Below are positions 7,428-16,256 of a DNA stretch of 64,000 bases, one piece after another. The notes below the pieces were generated by a model. It did no database searches, had not been told where the DNA came from, and was given only the letters and a program-made list of their open reading frames with translations. How positions within the stretch are numbered: the first letter of the stretch is position 1; each line of letters begins with the position of its first letter. A program made the translations under genes and the position numbers. The DNA is from CAZNGF01 sp964572855. Lineage in GTDB: Bacteria > Bipolaricaulota > Bipolaricaulia > RBG-16-55-9 > JAJCYT01. The stretch is taken from contig CAZNGF010000004.1 of the NCBI GenBank assembly GCA_964572855.1, positions 11,571 through 75,570 of the forward strand. Direction: 5' to 3'.

Positions 7428-8615
7428 TTATACCGGTAACGTCAGACTGCCGAGGTCGCGAGGGTAGTAGGTGAGCCGCTCGCAGCCGTCCTCGGTGATC
7501 AGCACGGTGTCGGAGTGCCGGAACCCGCCCAGCTCGGGCACGTAGAGGCCGGGCTCGACCGAGAAGAGCATGCCCGGTTCCATCAGCGTGTGGTCGCCGA
7601 CATCGAGGAAGGGTCCCTCGTGGTAGCGCAGGCCCAGGCCGTGGCCGGTGTGATGGCGCCAGTGGGGCATGAGGTCGTTCTTCTCGAAGTAGCGCCGCAC
7701 GGCCTGGTCGACCTCGGAGCACGGATCGCCGGGCCGCATGGCGGCAAACGCGGCGTCCTGCAGGGCGAACATGTGGTCGAAGCAGCGTTTCTGCTCGTCG
7801 GAGGGTGGCCCCATGACCATGGTGCGCTCCAACTCGGAGATGTAGCCCCACACGGGCGCGGTGGCTCCCGTGACCAGCACGTCGCCCGGCTGAAAGGTGA
7901 GGTTGTTGGCCAGCGCGTGCGGCACGGCCGAGGTGCGGCCGATTTGCCCGCGGTAGAGCGCCAGCGCTCCGGAGAAAAATTTGCTCTGCGAGCGGAACAC
8001 CGGGCCGATAGCATCCATCATGGCCAGCGTGGCCTCGCTGCTGGCCCGCGCGCTCACCTCGGACTCGCTGCGGCCCACCTCCGTGTAGCGCTGCAGCAGC
8101 GTGTGCGCCAGGTTGCCCCAGGTGACGCTCTCGCGCACGAGCGCGATCTCGGGCGCGCTCTTCACGGCCATCTGCGCCTCCACCGCCGCCGTGACGCGGT
8201 GAAACGTGCCGCCCGTCAGCTCGGAGAGCCGCGGGCCGCGGTAGCCGAAGATCCAGGGGTAGCCATCCTCGTCGGCCCCGAACGCGCCCTGAATGTCCAG
8301 ATCCTGCAGCGTGCGCTTGAACCGTTCCATCGGGTGCGGGTCGTCCGGGTACTCGGCGTAGGGGTCCACGCGGTCCACCAGCGCGAGGGATTGGGCGTGC
8401 TCCAGTTCCAGGCGCGGGACGAACAGCGCGCTCTGGCCGCGCGCGTTTAGGACGAAGGCGACGGGGCGCTCGGTGGGGAAGAAGGCGAAGCCCGTGTAGT
8501 AAAGAACGTATTGGCTGTCGAACAGGACCGCGCCCGATAGCCCCTCGGCCTCGAGGTGCGCCCGCAGCCGCTCGACGCGCGCTCGGTACTCGGTTGGCGG
8601 GATGTGCAGGCTCAT
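7428..8615 (-). CDS. M24-fold hydrolase, creatinase/ectoine-hydrolase-like (metal ligands altered)
   Basis: 395 residues from the ATG at 8615, which overlaps the upstream stop as ATGA (translational coupling). It has the two-domain creatinase/prolidase layout, with the pita-bread domain at about 170-395. Of the five usual metal ligands only the His (HHTGHGLGLRYHE) and the Glu of EPGLY remain. The first Asp reads LVTGA, the second is SELERT (Glu), and the last Glu is RHSD. Creatinase is known to lack a metal centre, and ectoine hydrolase DoeA/EutD belongs to the same fold. A non-peptide C-N hydrolase is therefore more likely than an aminopeptidase. It is the last gene of the operon. Confidence 0.78.
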   Translation of the reverse strand: MSLHIPPTEYRARVERLRAHLEAEGLSGAVLFDSQYVLYYTGFAFFPTERPVAFVLNARGQSALFVPRLELEHAQSLALVDRVDPYAEYPDDPHPMERFKRTLQDLDIQGAFGADEDGYPWIFGYRGPRLSELTGGTFHRVTAAVEAQMAVKSAPEIALVRESVTWGNLAHTLLQRYTEVGRSESEVSARASSEATLAMMDAIGPVFRSQSKFFSGALALYRGQIGRTSAVPHALANNLTFQPGDVLVTGATAPVWGYISELERTMVMGPPSDEQKRCFDHMFALQDAAFAAMRPGDPCSEVDQAVRRYFEKNDLMPHWRHHTGHGLGLRYHEGPFLDVGDHTLMEPGMLFSVEPGLYVPELGGFRHSDTVLITEDGCERLTYYPRDLGSLTLPV

Positions 8616-9292
8616 GAGCGGGCTCCGATCTCGGCGACCACGGTGTCGGTGTCGCGGCAGTTGCAAAACGCGTGGTCCAGGTTCGTGATGGCGGCCCGAT
8701 GCAGCTCCGGCGTGACGGCCGCGCAGGCGTCGGGCACCATGATGACGTTGTAGCCCAGGTCGCTGGCGTCGCGCACGCTGCCCTCGACGCAGCCGTTGGT
8801 CACGACGCCGCAGACCAAGAGCGTGTCGACGCCCAGGTTGCGCAGCAGTTGGTTGATGTGGGTCGAATTGAACGGGCTTGACGAGGTCTTCGAGAGCACG
8901 ATGTCGTCGTCCGTCGGCGCGATTTCCTCCAGGATCTCGGCGTCCTTGGCGTCGCGCGGCACGGCCAGGTTCACGTAGCGGTGCTGCCGGCCCGCGTCGC
9001 GCGCGTCGGGCGTTTGCGTTGCGATCCGGGTGTAAATGACGTTCATGCCCGCCTCGCGGGCCGCCTCGAGCAAGCGCTGCTGGTTGGGTATCGCCGTGGC
9101 AACCGCCTCCCAGTAGTACTCGAACACCTCGGCTACGCCGGCCGCCTTGGCCTTGGCACCCATGGCGTGGTCGGGGTGGGCATCCAGATACTGCATGTCC
9201 ACCACCAACAAGGCGGTTCGTGCGGGCGTGATTTCAAAGTACGGCAACTGCGGGAACACCAGCGTGAGTCGGTTTTCGGGGGTGTCGGGCAT
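8612..9292 (-). CDS. isochorismatase-family cysteine hydrolase
   Basis: 226 residues from the ATG at 9292, with an AAGGAGG site that lies within the end of the upstream gene. The isochorismatase/nicotinamidase fold shows a complete triad: D32 in LVVDMQ, K135 in SKTSSS and C168 in VVTNGCVEGS, the last after the usual cis-peptide region. Family members hydrolyse amides such as ureidoglycolate derivatives, N-carbamoyl compounds and nicotinamide; the substrate here is unknown. Its place between an aminotransferase and the M24 hydrolase suggests an amide or carbamoyl step in the same pathway. Confidence 0.85.
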   Translation of the reverse strand: MPDTPENRLTLVFPQLPYFEITPARTALLVVDMQYLDAHPDHAMGAKAKAAGVAEVFEYYWEAVATAIPNQQRLLEAAREAGMNVIYTRIATQTPDARDAGRQHRYVNLAVPRDAKDAEILEEIAPTDDDIVLSKTSSSPFNSTHINQLLRNLGVDTLLVCGVVTNGCVEGSVRDASDLGYNVIMVPDACAAVTPELHRAAITNLDHAFCNCRDTDTVVAEIGARS

Positions 9293-9302
9293 GGGAACCT
9301 CC

Positions 9303-10613
9303 TTAGAGCGCCGCGATCGCCTGCAATCCATGGCGGCAGGCGTCGCTCAATTCGTCCAGAATGGGCTCGTCGTGCGCCAGCGAGATGGCGTGGTGCGAGA
9401 GCGGGTTGGCCATCACCAGGAAGCCGCGCTCGGCCAGGGCGGCGTTGAAGGCCGCGTAGGCCTTCCGGTCGGTGGCGCTGGCGCTGCGGTAGTCCGCGAT
9501 CGTTTCATCGGTGAAGTACCAGTGCAGGTGCCCCCCCGCGCCGACCAGTTGCGCCGGCACGCCCCACTGCGTTGCGTCTCGCTGGAAAGCCTCTTTCAAG
9601 CGGTCGGAGCGCGCGTCGAGCGTCCGCTGCGCCGAGCCGTCCCGCAGCAACGGGAGGGTCGCCAGCGCGGCGGCCAGCGGGACGGCGTGGCCGTTGAACG
9701 TGCCCACGAAGGCGGGTCCCCGGCCCGGCTCGGTCAAACGCATGAACGCCTCGCGGCCCGCGAGCGCGGCCATCGGGAAGCCGTTGGCCAGCGCTTTCCC
9801 ATACGTGGCCAGGTCTGGAACGATTCCATAGGCTTCCTGCGCGCCGCCGGGGGCCAGCCGGAAGCCCGTGAGCAGCTCGTCGAAGATGAGCACGATCCCG
9901 TGGCGGGTGCAGAGGTCGCGCAACGCCTGTAGATACGCCGTCGTCGCCGCGATGTAGCCCACGTCGATGAGCACGGGCTCCAGGATCACCGCGGCCAGCT
10001 CGGCGGCGTGGCGCTCGATGAGGGCGGCCGTGTGCGCCACGTCGTTGAACGGCAACACGAGCGTGCTCTGCGCCAGCGCGGGGTGCAGCCCCGGCGAGCC
10101 CGGCAGCGGGACGGGGGCGTCCGGCGACCCGTTCTTGGTCATGTCCGGCCAGCAGCTCACGAACAGCTCGTCGGTCCAGCCGTGGTACGACCCCTCGACC
10201 TTGGCCACGCGCGCCCTGCCGGTGTGGTGGCGGGCCACGTGCAGCGCGTGTGTGACGGCCTCGGTTCCCGTGTTGGTGAAGCGCACCAGCTCCATCGTCG
10301 GCACGAGCTTCAAGAACAACTCGGCCAACTCGACCGAGCGCTCCCACTCGACGCCCGCGCTCAGGCCGGCGTCCAGGACCGCGCGCACCGCGTCGTTGAC
10401 GCGGGCGTCCCCGTGGCCCAGCAGCACAGCCCCGTTGCCCATGATCAGGTCGACGTAGCGGTTCCCGTCGGCGTCCCAGGCTTCAGCGCCCCGGGCGCGC
10501 TCGAAGTAGAGCGGGTGGGGCGCGCGCGCCCGCGTGCCGGAGTGGACGCCCGAGGGGACGGCGCGGTAGGCGCGTTGGTAGAGGGCGGCGGATCGTTCAG
10601 TGTTTCTTGTCAT
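9303..10613 (-). CDS. class III aminotransferase, glutamate-1-semialdehyde-aminomutase-like
   Basis: 436 residues from the ATG at 10613 with GAGGAG upstream. This fold-type I PLP enzyme has EGSYHGW near 141, FDELLTG (D246 for the pyridine nitrogen) and the Schiff-base lysine K273 in YGKALANGFP. It is closest in feel to HemL and to related omega-aminotransferases. The HemL signature around the lysine (GKIIGGG) is not kept, so haem synthesis is unlikely. In this catabolic context it may transfer an amino group from a diamine or beta-amino acid released by the neighbouring deacylases. It is 10 bases from the isochorismatase-fold gene. Confidence 0.82.
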   Translation of the reverse strand: MTRNTERSAALYQRAYRAVPSGVHSGTRARAPHPLYFERARGAEAWDADGNRYVDLIMGNGAVLLGHGDARVNDAVRAVLDAGLSAGVEWERSVELAELFLKLVPTMELVRFTNTGTEAVTHALHVARHHTGRARVAKVEGSYHGWTDELFVSCWPDMTKNGSPDAPVPLPGSPGLHPALAQSTLVLPFNDVAHTAALIERHAAELAAVILEPVLIDVGYIAATTAYLQALRDLCTRHGIVLIFDELLTGFRLAPGGAQEAYGIVPDLATYGKALANGFPMAALAGREAFMRLTEPGRGPAFVGTFNGHAVPLAAALATLPLLRDGSAQRTLDARSDRLKEAFQRDATQWGVPAQLVGAGGHLHWYFTDETIADYRSASATDRKAYAAFNAALAERGFLVMANPLSHHAISLAHDEPILDELSDACRHGLQAIAAL

Positions 10614-10638
10614 TGTGCTCCTCGTTGAGTCGTGGTCC

Positions 10639-10666
10639 GTAGGGGCGCACGGCCGTGCGCCCCTAC
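10639..10666. repeat. palindromic GTAGGGGC repeat, copy 1
   Basis: A perfect palindrome with two 14-base arms, the left arm being GTAGGGGCGCACGG. It lies in the 101-bp gap between the aminotransferase and aspartoacylase-like genes. It may fold in the transcript and attenuate or stabilise the distal part of the operon. Confidence 0.85.
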
Positions 10667-10714
10667 ACCCGATTGCTCCCTTCTCTCCCGAGGGAGCGGG
10701 GGAAACGTTCGGCG

Positions 10715-11635
10715 TCACGCGTCCAGGTTCCCGACCATGTAGCCGTAGGCGCCGGCTGCAACGACGTCGGTCGTCAGGTGCGAGAGCACCATGAGCCCGC
10801 GCTCGAACGGGCTGCGGATCACCTCGAGCTCCTCGAGCGTGTACGGGCTCAGCACGCGGCCCAGGACCGCACCCCCGCTGATCGCCTCCCCCAGCGGCGG
10901 CGCTTCGGTGTAGAGCATCCCGCCGGCGTGCGGGCGAATGGTGGCGATCTCGTTCAGCACGATTTGCTCCGGCGGCGGGGCGGGCTCGCCGTCCAGCACG
11001 CCGGCGGCCTGGAGGAAGTTGAGCGTGCCCGCCACGCCGCGCTCGACGTAGGGGCGCTGGTCCACGCGCCCGCCGCCCAGCTCGACCACGACGCTGGGGA
11101 CGCCCCGTTCTTGCGCCACCCCCACCGAGGTGTGCTTGAGCAGCTCCAGCACCTCGGGCGGCGGGACGTGCAGCACCTTGGAGCCGAAGCTGCGGGAGAG
11201 CCGCTCGTCGTTGAAGATGTAGACGTAGTCCACCGTCTGCGATTCGCCGCCCGCGTGGAAGTCCAAGAGAAAATCGATCCTTTGCAGGAAGTGCTCGTTG
11301 ACCTTGGCGGCGAGCTGCTCGGTGAGCCAGCCGTCGGGGTCGCCGGGGAAGACGTGGTTGAGGTTGAGGCCGTCCAGCGGCGTGAAGCGGCTCAGCGCTT
11401 CCAGGGTGTGCGGGTTGGCCACGGGCAGCAGCAGCAGGCGGCCGCGGAAGTCCCCGTCGGCCAGCTGCCGGGCCACCTCCATCACGATGCGCGTGCCCGT
11501 GGACTCGTCGCCGTGGATGCCCGCGCTCAGGCCCACCGTGGGGCCCGGGCCGCGCTTGCCGACCAGCTCGTGCAGGTGCAAGCAGAGCGTGCCGCCGCTG
11601 GCCAGCGGCGAAACTGGGATCGCCCGGACGCTCAC
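10715..11635 (-). CDS. aspartoacylase/succinylglutamate-desuccinylase family amidohydrolase (paralog 2)
   Basis: 306 residues from a GTG at 11635 that overlaps the upstream stop by 4 bases. This zinc-dependent deacylase of the AstE/AspA group has the IHGDES zinc ligands (H, E), the third ligand in DFHAGG, and the catalytic-Glu segment VVELGGG. The substrate-binding motif usually reading NLNRxFPG is NLNHVFPG here, replacing the Arg that holds the substrate carboxylate. The paralog immediately upstream keeps the Arg. The family removes acyl groups from N-acyl amino acids, and DoeB of ectoine degradation belongs to it. Different substrate specificity from its twin is likely. Confidence 0.85.
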   Translation of the reverse strand: MSVRAIPVSPLASGGTLCLHLHELVGKRGPGPTVGLSAGIHGDESTGTRIVMEVARQLADGDFRGRLLLLPVANPHTLEALSRFTPLDGLNLNHVFPGDPDGWLTEQLAAKVNEHFLQRIDFLLDFHAGGESQTVDYVYIFNDERLSRSFGSKVLHVPPPEVLELLKHTSVGVAQERGVPSVVVELGGGRVDQRPYVERGVAGTLNFLQAAGVLDGEPAPPPEQIVLNEIATIRPHAGGMLYTEAPPLGEAISGGAVLGRVLSPYTLEELEVIRSPFERGLMVLSHLTTDVVAAGAYGYMVGNLDA

Positions 11636-12573
11636 GCTTGCCCCCCTTCGGCCGAATCGAGGTTGCCAATCATGTAGCCGTAGCAGCCTGGGTCGATCAC
11701 GTCATCCGTGAGGTGGGACAGCACCATGATCCCGCGTTCGAACGGGTTGCGGATCACCTCGAGCTCCTCGAAGGTGTACGGGCTCACGACGCGGCCCAGC
11801 ACGGCGTCGCCGGAGACCTCCTCGCCCAGTGGCGGGGCTGCGCCGACGAGCAAGCCCCCGGCGTGCGGCCGGAGGATCGCGATCTCGTTGAGCACGACCT
11901 GCGCCGGCGGCGGGGCCGGTTCGTCGTCGACCAGGCCCAGCTCGGCCAGCACGTTGACCGCGCCGCGCACGCCGCGCTCGACGTAGGGGCGCTGGTCCAC
12001 GCGCCCGCCGCCCAGCTCGACCACGACGGTGGGGGCGTCCCGCGCGACCGTGACCCCGCCGGAGACGCCCTCGTAGGCGGTGCCCGAGACCCCCTCCTTC
12101 GGCCGATAGAGCACGGGGGAGCCAAAGCTCCTGGAGAGCGTTTCGGCGTTGAGGATGTAGATGTAATCGACGGTCTGGCCGGCTCCGCCGGCGTGGAAGT
12201 CCAGGTAGACGTCGATCCTTTGCAAGAACTCCCGGTGGATGACGCACGCCAGCTGCTCGCTGAACCAGCCGTCGGGGTCGCCGGGGAAGAGGCGGTTGAG
12301 GTTGAGAGCGTCCAGCGGCGTGTGGCGCGCGTTGGCCTCGAAGCCGAGCGGGTTGGCCACCGGCAACAGCAGCAGCCGGCCGCGGAAGTTTCCCCCCGCG
12401 TAGCGCCGGGCGAGTTCCAGCAGGATCTGCGTTCCCGTCGGCTCGTCGCCGTGGATGGCGGCGCTCATGCCGACGGTGGGGCCGTCCCCCAGCGCCCCGC
12501 GGAGCTCGATCACGTGCAGGTCGATCTGGGTCCCGTTGGCCAAGGTCGCAACGGGGTATCGGTTCACGTTCAT
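11632..12573 (-). CDS. aspartoacylase/succinylglutamate-desuccinylase family amidohydrolase (paralog 1)
   Basis: 313 residues from the ATG at 12573 with GGAGG upstream. It is closely related to the next gene along nearly its whole length, a clear tandem duplication. Zinc ligands lie in IHGDEPTGT and LDFHAGG, the carboxylate-binding motif is NLNRLFPG, and VVVELGGGR carries the catalytic Glu. Like AstE and DoeB it probably cleaves an N-acyl amino acid brought in by the ABC transporter encoded just upstream. It lies 31 bases after the permease gene and is almost certainly in the same operon. Confidence 0.87.
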   Translation of the reverse strand: MNVNRYPVATLANGTQIDLHVIELRGALGDGPTVGMSAAIHGDEPTGTQILLELARRYAGGNFRGRLLLLPVANPLGFEANARHTPLDALNLNRLFPGDPDGWFSEQLACVIHREFLQRIDVYLDFHAGGAGQTVDYIYILNAETLSRSFGSPVLYRPKEGVSGTAYEGVSGGVTVARDAPTVVVELGGGRVDQRPYVERGVRGAVNVLAELGLVDDEPAPPPAQVVLNEIAILRPHAGGLLVGAAPPLGEEVSGDAVLGRVVSPYTFEELEVIRNPFERGIMVLSHLTDDVIDPGCYGYMIGNLDSAEGGQA

Positions 12574-12604
12574 GGTGATGCCTCCGTTTCTCGTGTTTGC
12601 GCCG

Positions 12605-13429
12605 CTAGCGTTGCACCATTCCCCGCGGGTCCAGTTCGTCGCGCAGGCCGTCGCCCAGCAGGTTGAACCCCAGCACGGTCAACATGATCGCAAAGCCCGG
12701 CACGATCGACAGGTGCGGCGCGTTGCGCAGGAACCGCATGCCGTAGGACATGGTCCAGCCCCAGCTCGGGTCGGGCGGCTGCACGCCGAAACCCAGGAAG
12801 CTGAGCGCCGACTCGGCGATGATGGCCGTCCCCAACCCCAGCGTGGCCAGCACGACCATGGGGCCGAGGCTGTTGGGCAGGATGTGGCGCAGCAGGATGC
12901 GGGTATCCGACGCGCCCAGCGAGCGGGCCGCCTGGACGTAGTCGCGTTCGCGCTCGGACAGCGCCATGGAACGGGCGACGCGCGCGTACTGGGTCCAGAA
13001 CACCGCGATGAGCGCGATCACGACGTTGACCGGCCCGGGGCCGAGCACGGCGATCAGCGCCAGCGCCAGGATGATCACGGGGAAACCTAGGAAGATGTCC
13101 ACCACGCGCATGAGCAGCATGTCCACCCAGCCGCCGAAGAACCCCGAGGTCAAGCCGATCCACGTCCCAAGCACGGAGGCCACCCCCACCGACACCAGCG
13201 CGATCAGGAGCGAGAGGCGCGTGCCGTGGGCCATGCGCGTCCAGAGGTCGCGCCCGAAGTTGTCGGTGCCGAGCCAGTGCTCCGGGCCGGGCGGTCGCAG
13301 CCGGCTGGCCATGTCCATCTCCTCGGGGCCGACGCCGGCCAGCAGCGGGCCGAAGGCGGCGATCAGCACCAGCCCCGCCACGATCAGCGCCCCGGCGGCC
13401 ATGGACCAGCGTCGTCTGAGCATGCGCAT
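12605..13429 (-). CDS. dipeptide-type ABC transporter permease, DppC-like
   Basis: 274 residues from the ATG at 13429 (a second ATG two codons later is equally placed for the AGGAGG). Six hydrophobic helices and the ABC permease EAA loop (YVQAARSLGASDTRILLRHI) identify the inner-membrane subunit of a peptide/nickel/opine importer. The N-terminal GTDNFGRDLWTR motif is characteristic of the DppC/OppC branch. It pairs with the DppB-like gene 8 bases upstream. No ATPase genes (DppD/DppF) are found in the window. Confidence 0.92.
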   Translation of the reverse strand: MRMLRRRWSMAAGALIVAGLVLIAAFGPLLAGVGPEEMDMASRLRPPGPEHWLGTDNFGRDLWTRMAHGTRLSLLIALVSVGVASVLGTWIGLTSGFFGGWVDMLLMRVVDIFLGFPVIILALALIAVLGPGPVNVVIALIAVFWTQYARVARSMALSERERDYVQAARSLGASDTRILLRHILPNSLGPMVVLATLGLGTAIIAESALSFLGFGVQPPDPSWGWTMSYGMRFLRNAPHLSIVPGFAIMLTVLGFNLLGDGLRDELDPRGMVQR

Positions 13430-13437
13430 GGGCCCTC

Positions 13438-14418
13438 CTACTCCAGCCGGATGCGGGGGTCGATGATCCCGTAGAGCACGTCCACGGTCAGGTTGATGAG
13501 CGAAAAGGCAAACGCGATGATCAACACCGTCCCCTGCACCAGCGGGATGTCGCGCTGGCCGATGGCGGTGATGGCCAGCTGGCCGATGCCCGGCCAGCCG
13601 AAGATGAACTCGGTCAGCACCGCGCCGCCCAGCAGCACGCCGAACTGCAGCCCCAGCACGCTGACCACGGCGAGCAAGGAGTTGCGAAACGCGTGCCGGA
13701 CGATGACCAGCCACGGCACCAACCCCTTGGCCCGCGCGGTGCGGACGTAGTCCTCACCCAGCACGTCCAGCAGCGACGAGCGCTGAATGCGGCTAATGAT
13801 GGCCGCGCCGTTGAGTCCCAGGGTGAGGGCGGGCAACAGCAGGTGTTGCAGGCTGTCGAGCAGGACCTCGGGCTTGCCCCGAAACAGCGCGCCGAACGCC
13901 TCGACCAGCGGCTCCCCGCGGCCGATCGAGGGCAGCCAGTCGAGCTGCACCGCGAACCAGAGCATGAACAAAATGCCCAGCCAGAAGACGGGAATCGACA
14001 CCCCCAGTTGCGCGAACAGCATGCTGACCAGGTCGATCAGCGTCCCGCGGCGCACGGCCGCGATCAACCCCAGCGGGATCCCGACGAAGGTCGAGATGAA
14101 CAAGGCGGCCACCGCCAGCTCGACGGTGGCCGGCAGGTGGCCGAACACGATCCGACCCACGGGCGCGCGCTGAAAGATCGATTGGCCCAGATCGCCTTGC
14201 AGCAGGCGGCCGATGTACTTGGCCAGCTGCACCGGCAGCGGTTGGTCCGTGCCCAGCACGCGGCGCATGTCGGCCACGGTCTCCGGGGTGGCATCGGTGC
14301 CCAACAGGGCCACGGCCGGATCCCCGGGAATGACCTGCAGCAGCCCGAACACGATCACGACGATGCCGAACATGGTGGGGATCAGCAGCAACAGGCGGCG
14401 CGCGATGTAGCTCGTCAC
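13438..14418 (-). CDS. dipeptide-type ABC transporter permease, DppB-like
   Basis: 326 residues from a GTG. The N-terminus (YIARRLLLLIPTMFGIVVIVF) and the long first periplasmic loop are typical of DppB/OppB. The EAA motif appears as DYVRTARAKGLVPWLVIVRHA, and the C-terminus has the usual LINLTVDVLYGIIDPRIRLE ending. It forms the transmembrane channel together with the DppC-like subunit. The binding protein is encoded 100 bases upstream. Substrates of this family include di- and oligopeptides, nickel, opines and other amino-acid derivatives. Confidence 0.93.
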   Translation of the reverse strand: MTSYIARRLLLLIPTMFGIVVIVFGLLQVIPGDPAVALLGTDATPETVADMRRVLGTDQPLPVQLAKYIGRLLQGDLGQSIFQRAPVGRIVFGHLPATVELAVAALFISTFVGIPLGLIAAVRRGTLIDLVSMLFAQLGVSIPVFWLGILFMLWFAVQLDWLPSIGRGEPLVEAFGALFRGKPEVLLDSLQHLLLPALTLGLNGAAIISRIQRSSLLDVLGEDYVRTARAKGLVPWLVIVRHAFRNSLLAVVSVLGLQFGVLLGGAVLTEFIFGWPGIGQLAITAIGQRDIPLVQGTVLIIAFAFSLINLTVDVLYGIIDPRIRLE

Positions 14419-14518
14419 CGGGGCGCCTCCGTACCGCGGGGATGGAGCCGCCGAGGGGACGGGGGAAGGCTGTCCCCTCGGCGGATGCGGCTAGCGCGTG
14501 AAGGTTCCAGCTTGCGGT

Positions 14519-16072
14519 TCATTCACCCAGGGAGGCCCTGGCCAGACTGCGCAGGTTCCCGCGCGCGTCGGCTTCGAACCCCTGCAACGCGGGGGTGCGG
14601 AACTGGTGGAATCCCTGGTACTGCAGCACGAAGTAGGGAACCTCGTCGGCGATGATGCGGGCGGCTTCGCGGTAGGCTTCGGTGCGCGCCTCCAAGGTGA
14701 GCGCGGTGCGGCCCGCCTCCAAGGCGGCGTCCACGTCGGGGTTGCTGTAGTTCCCCCAGTTGGAGGTGCCCTCCGAGTGGAGCTGGTTGAACATCGCGCG
14801 ATCCGGGTCCACCAGGTTGAGCCAGCCGATCAGCATGAGCTGGTAGTCGCCCGCCAGGATCTCGGTCAAGAGCGAGTTGAACGGCTGGATGTTGATCTCG
14901 ACCTCGATCCCGCTCTGGCGGAACACGGTCTGGAGGAACTCCACGGTCTGTACGCGGTTGGGGTCCTCGACGTGGGTCTTGAACACGAACGAGAACTTCT
15001 CTCCATCTTTGTCAAGGATGCCGTCCCCATCTGAGTCGGTCCAACCTTCCTGGGCCAACAGCGCCAGCGCGCCGTCCACGTCCTGCGTGGGCTGCCGGAT
15101 GTCGGGCGTGAACGGGAAGTGGTTCGGCAGCAGGATCGAGCTGGCCGGGATGTCGATCCCTTCGTAGATCGACTCCACGATCACGTCTTGGGGCACCAGC
15201 ATCGACACGGCCTTGCGCACGTTCGGGTTCTGGAACAGCTCGAATTCGGTCTGGAAGTTGAGGTACGTGTAGCCGAAGCCGGCCGTGACGGTCGCATCGA
15301 AGCGGTCGTCGTTGGCCAGCCGGTTGATGTCCTGCGGCGACAGCGGCGTCTGGATCAGGTCCAGGTCGCCGGCCTCCAATGCCTGGGCGCGCGACGTGTT
15401 GTCGGGCACGACCACGATTTCGAGGTTCTTGATGGCGGGCTCGCCGCCCCACCAGTCGGGGTTGGCCTCGAGCACGATCCGGCTGTTCTTGTCCCAGCGC
15501 ACCAGGCGGAACGGGCCGCTGCCGACGGGGTCGTTGGCCAGGTCCCCGCCCGCCTCGACCACGTGCTGCGGGACGATGCCCTTGTCCATGAAGCTGAGCA
15601 GGGGCGCAAACGGCTGCGCGGTCAGGAAGCGCACCGTGAACTCGTCCACGGCCTCGACCGTGGTGATCGGCGTGTACAGACCGCGCTGCGGCGCGCCGAA
15701 GTCGGGGTCGAGGATGGCCTCGAAGGTGGCCACCACGTCGGCGCTGGTGACGGGCTCCCCGTCGTGGAAGACGGCATCGTCTCTCAGGTTGAAGATCCAG
15801 GTGGTCGGATCCGGCTGTTCCCACGACGTGGCCAGGCTGGGCGTGGGCACCAGCGTGCTCGGGTCCAGCTCGACGAGCCCGTCGAAGATGAGGTCGGTCA
15901 CGCGGAAACCGGTGGTGTTCTGCGTCAAACGCGGGTCGAGGTTGTCCGCGTCCACGTCCATGCCCACGCGCAACACGGGCTCGGACTGGGCTTGGGCCGT
16001 TCCGCTCCAGTTGCTCGTGGTCATGCCGAGCGCCAACACGGCGATCAACAACATGGCGAATGCTTTTTTCAT
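14519..16072 (-). CDS. family 5 extracellular solute-binding protein of the ABC importer
   Basis: 517 residues from the ATG at 16072 with GAAAGGA upstream. The Sec signal peptide ends near residue 29 (TAQA) and has no lipobox cysteine, so the protein may be soluble in a periplasm or held by another means. It has typical SBP_bac_5 features: NLDPRL, EPVTSADVVATFEAI, VGSGPFRLV and a late DSDGDGILDKDG loop. It captures a peptide-like or amino-acid-derived ligand for the two permeases downstream. It is the first gene of the operon. Confidence 0.92.
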   Translation of the reverse strand: MKKAFAMLLIAVLALGMTTSNWSGTAQAQSEPVLRVGMDVDADNLDPRLTQNTTGFRVTDLIFDGLVELDPSTLVPTPSLATSWEQPDPTTWIFNLRDDAVFHDGEPVTSADVVATFEAILDPDFGAPQRGLYTPITTVEAVDEFTVRFLTAQPFAPLLSFMDKGIVPQHVVEAGGDLANDPVGSGPFRLVRWDKNSRIVLEANPDWWGGEPAIKNLEIVVVPDNTSRAQALEAGDLDLIQTPLSPQDINRLANDDRFDATVTAGFGYTYLNFQTEFELFQNPNVRKAVSMLVPQDVIVESIYEGIDIPASSILLPNHFPFTPDIRQPTQDVDGALALLAQEGWTDSDGDGILDKDGEKFSFVFKTHVEDPNRVQTVEFLQTVFRQSGIEVEINIQPFNSLLTEILAGDYQLMLIGWLNLVDPDRAMFNQLHSEGTSNWGNYSNPDVDAALEAGRTALTLEARTEAYREAARIIADEVPYFVLQYQGFHQFRTPALQGFEADARGNLRSLARASLGE

Positions 16073-16256
16073 GACAGTCCTTTCTCCCATCCAATTCCTG
16101 AGCGATGCGTCGCCAAACGCGACCCTCCAACCACAACCAGGTGCTTGCCCGTGCGCAGCCCGGTTGGGGTACCACCACGGCCTACAAAGGGGAACACCAC
16201 CTCCTTGATCTGTTTTCGCTGACCCGCGCAGCCGACGGCGTCGGCCGTTGGCGGGG

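Noticed and set aside
9303..10613. Annotation as hemL (glutamate-1-semialdehyde aminomutase)
   Set aside because: The lysine context is YGKALANGFP rather than the GKIIGGG signature, and the neighbours are catabolic.
9303..11669. Continuous 788-codon minus-strand frame joining the aminotransferase and the deacylase region
   Set aside because: Only the part from 10613 down matches an enzyme family; upstream the frame is Arg/Gly-rich shadow of the deacylase gene in another frame.
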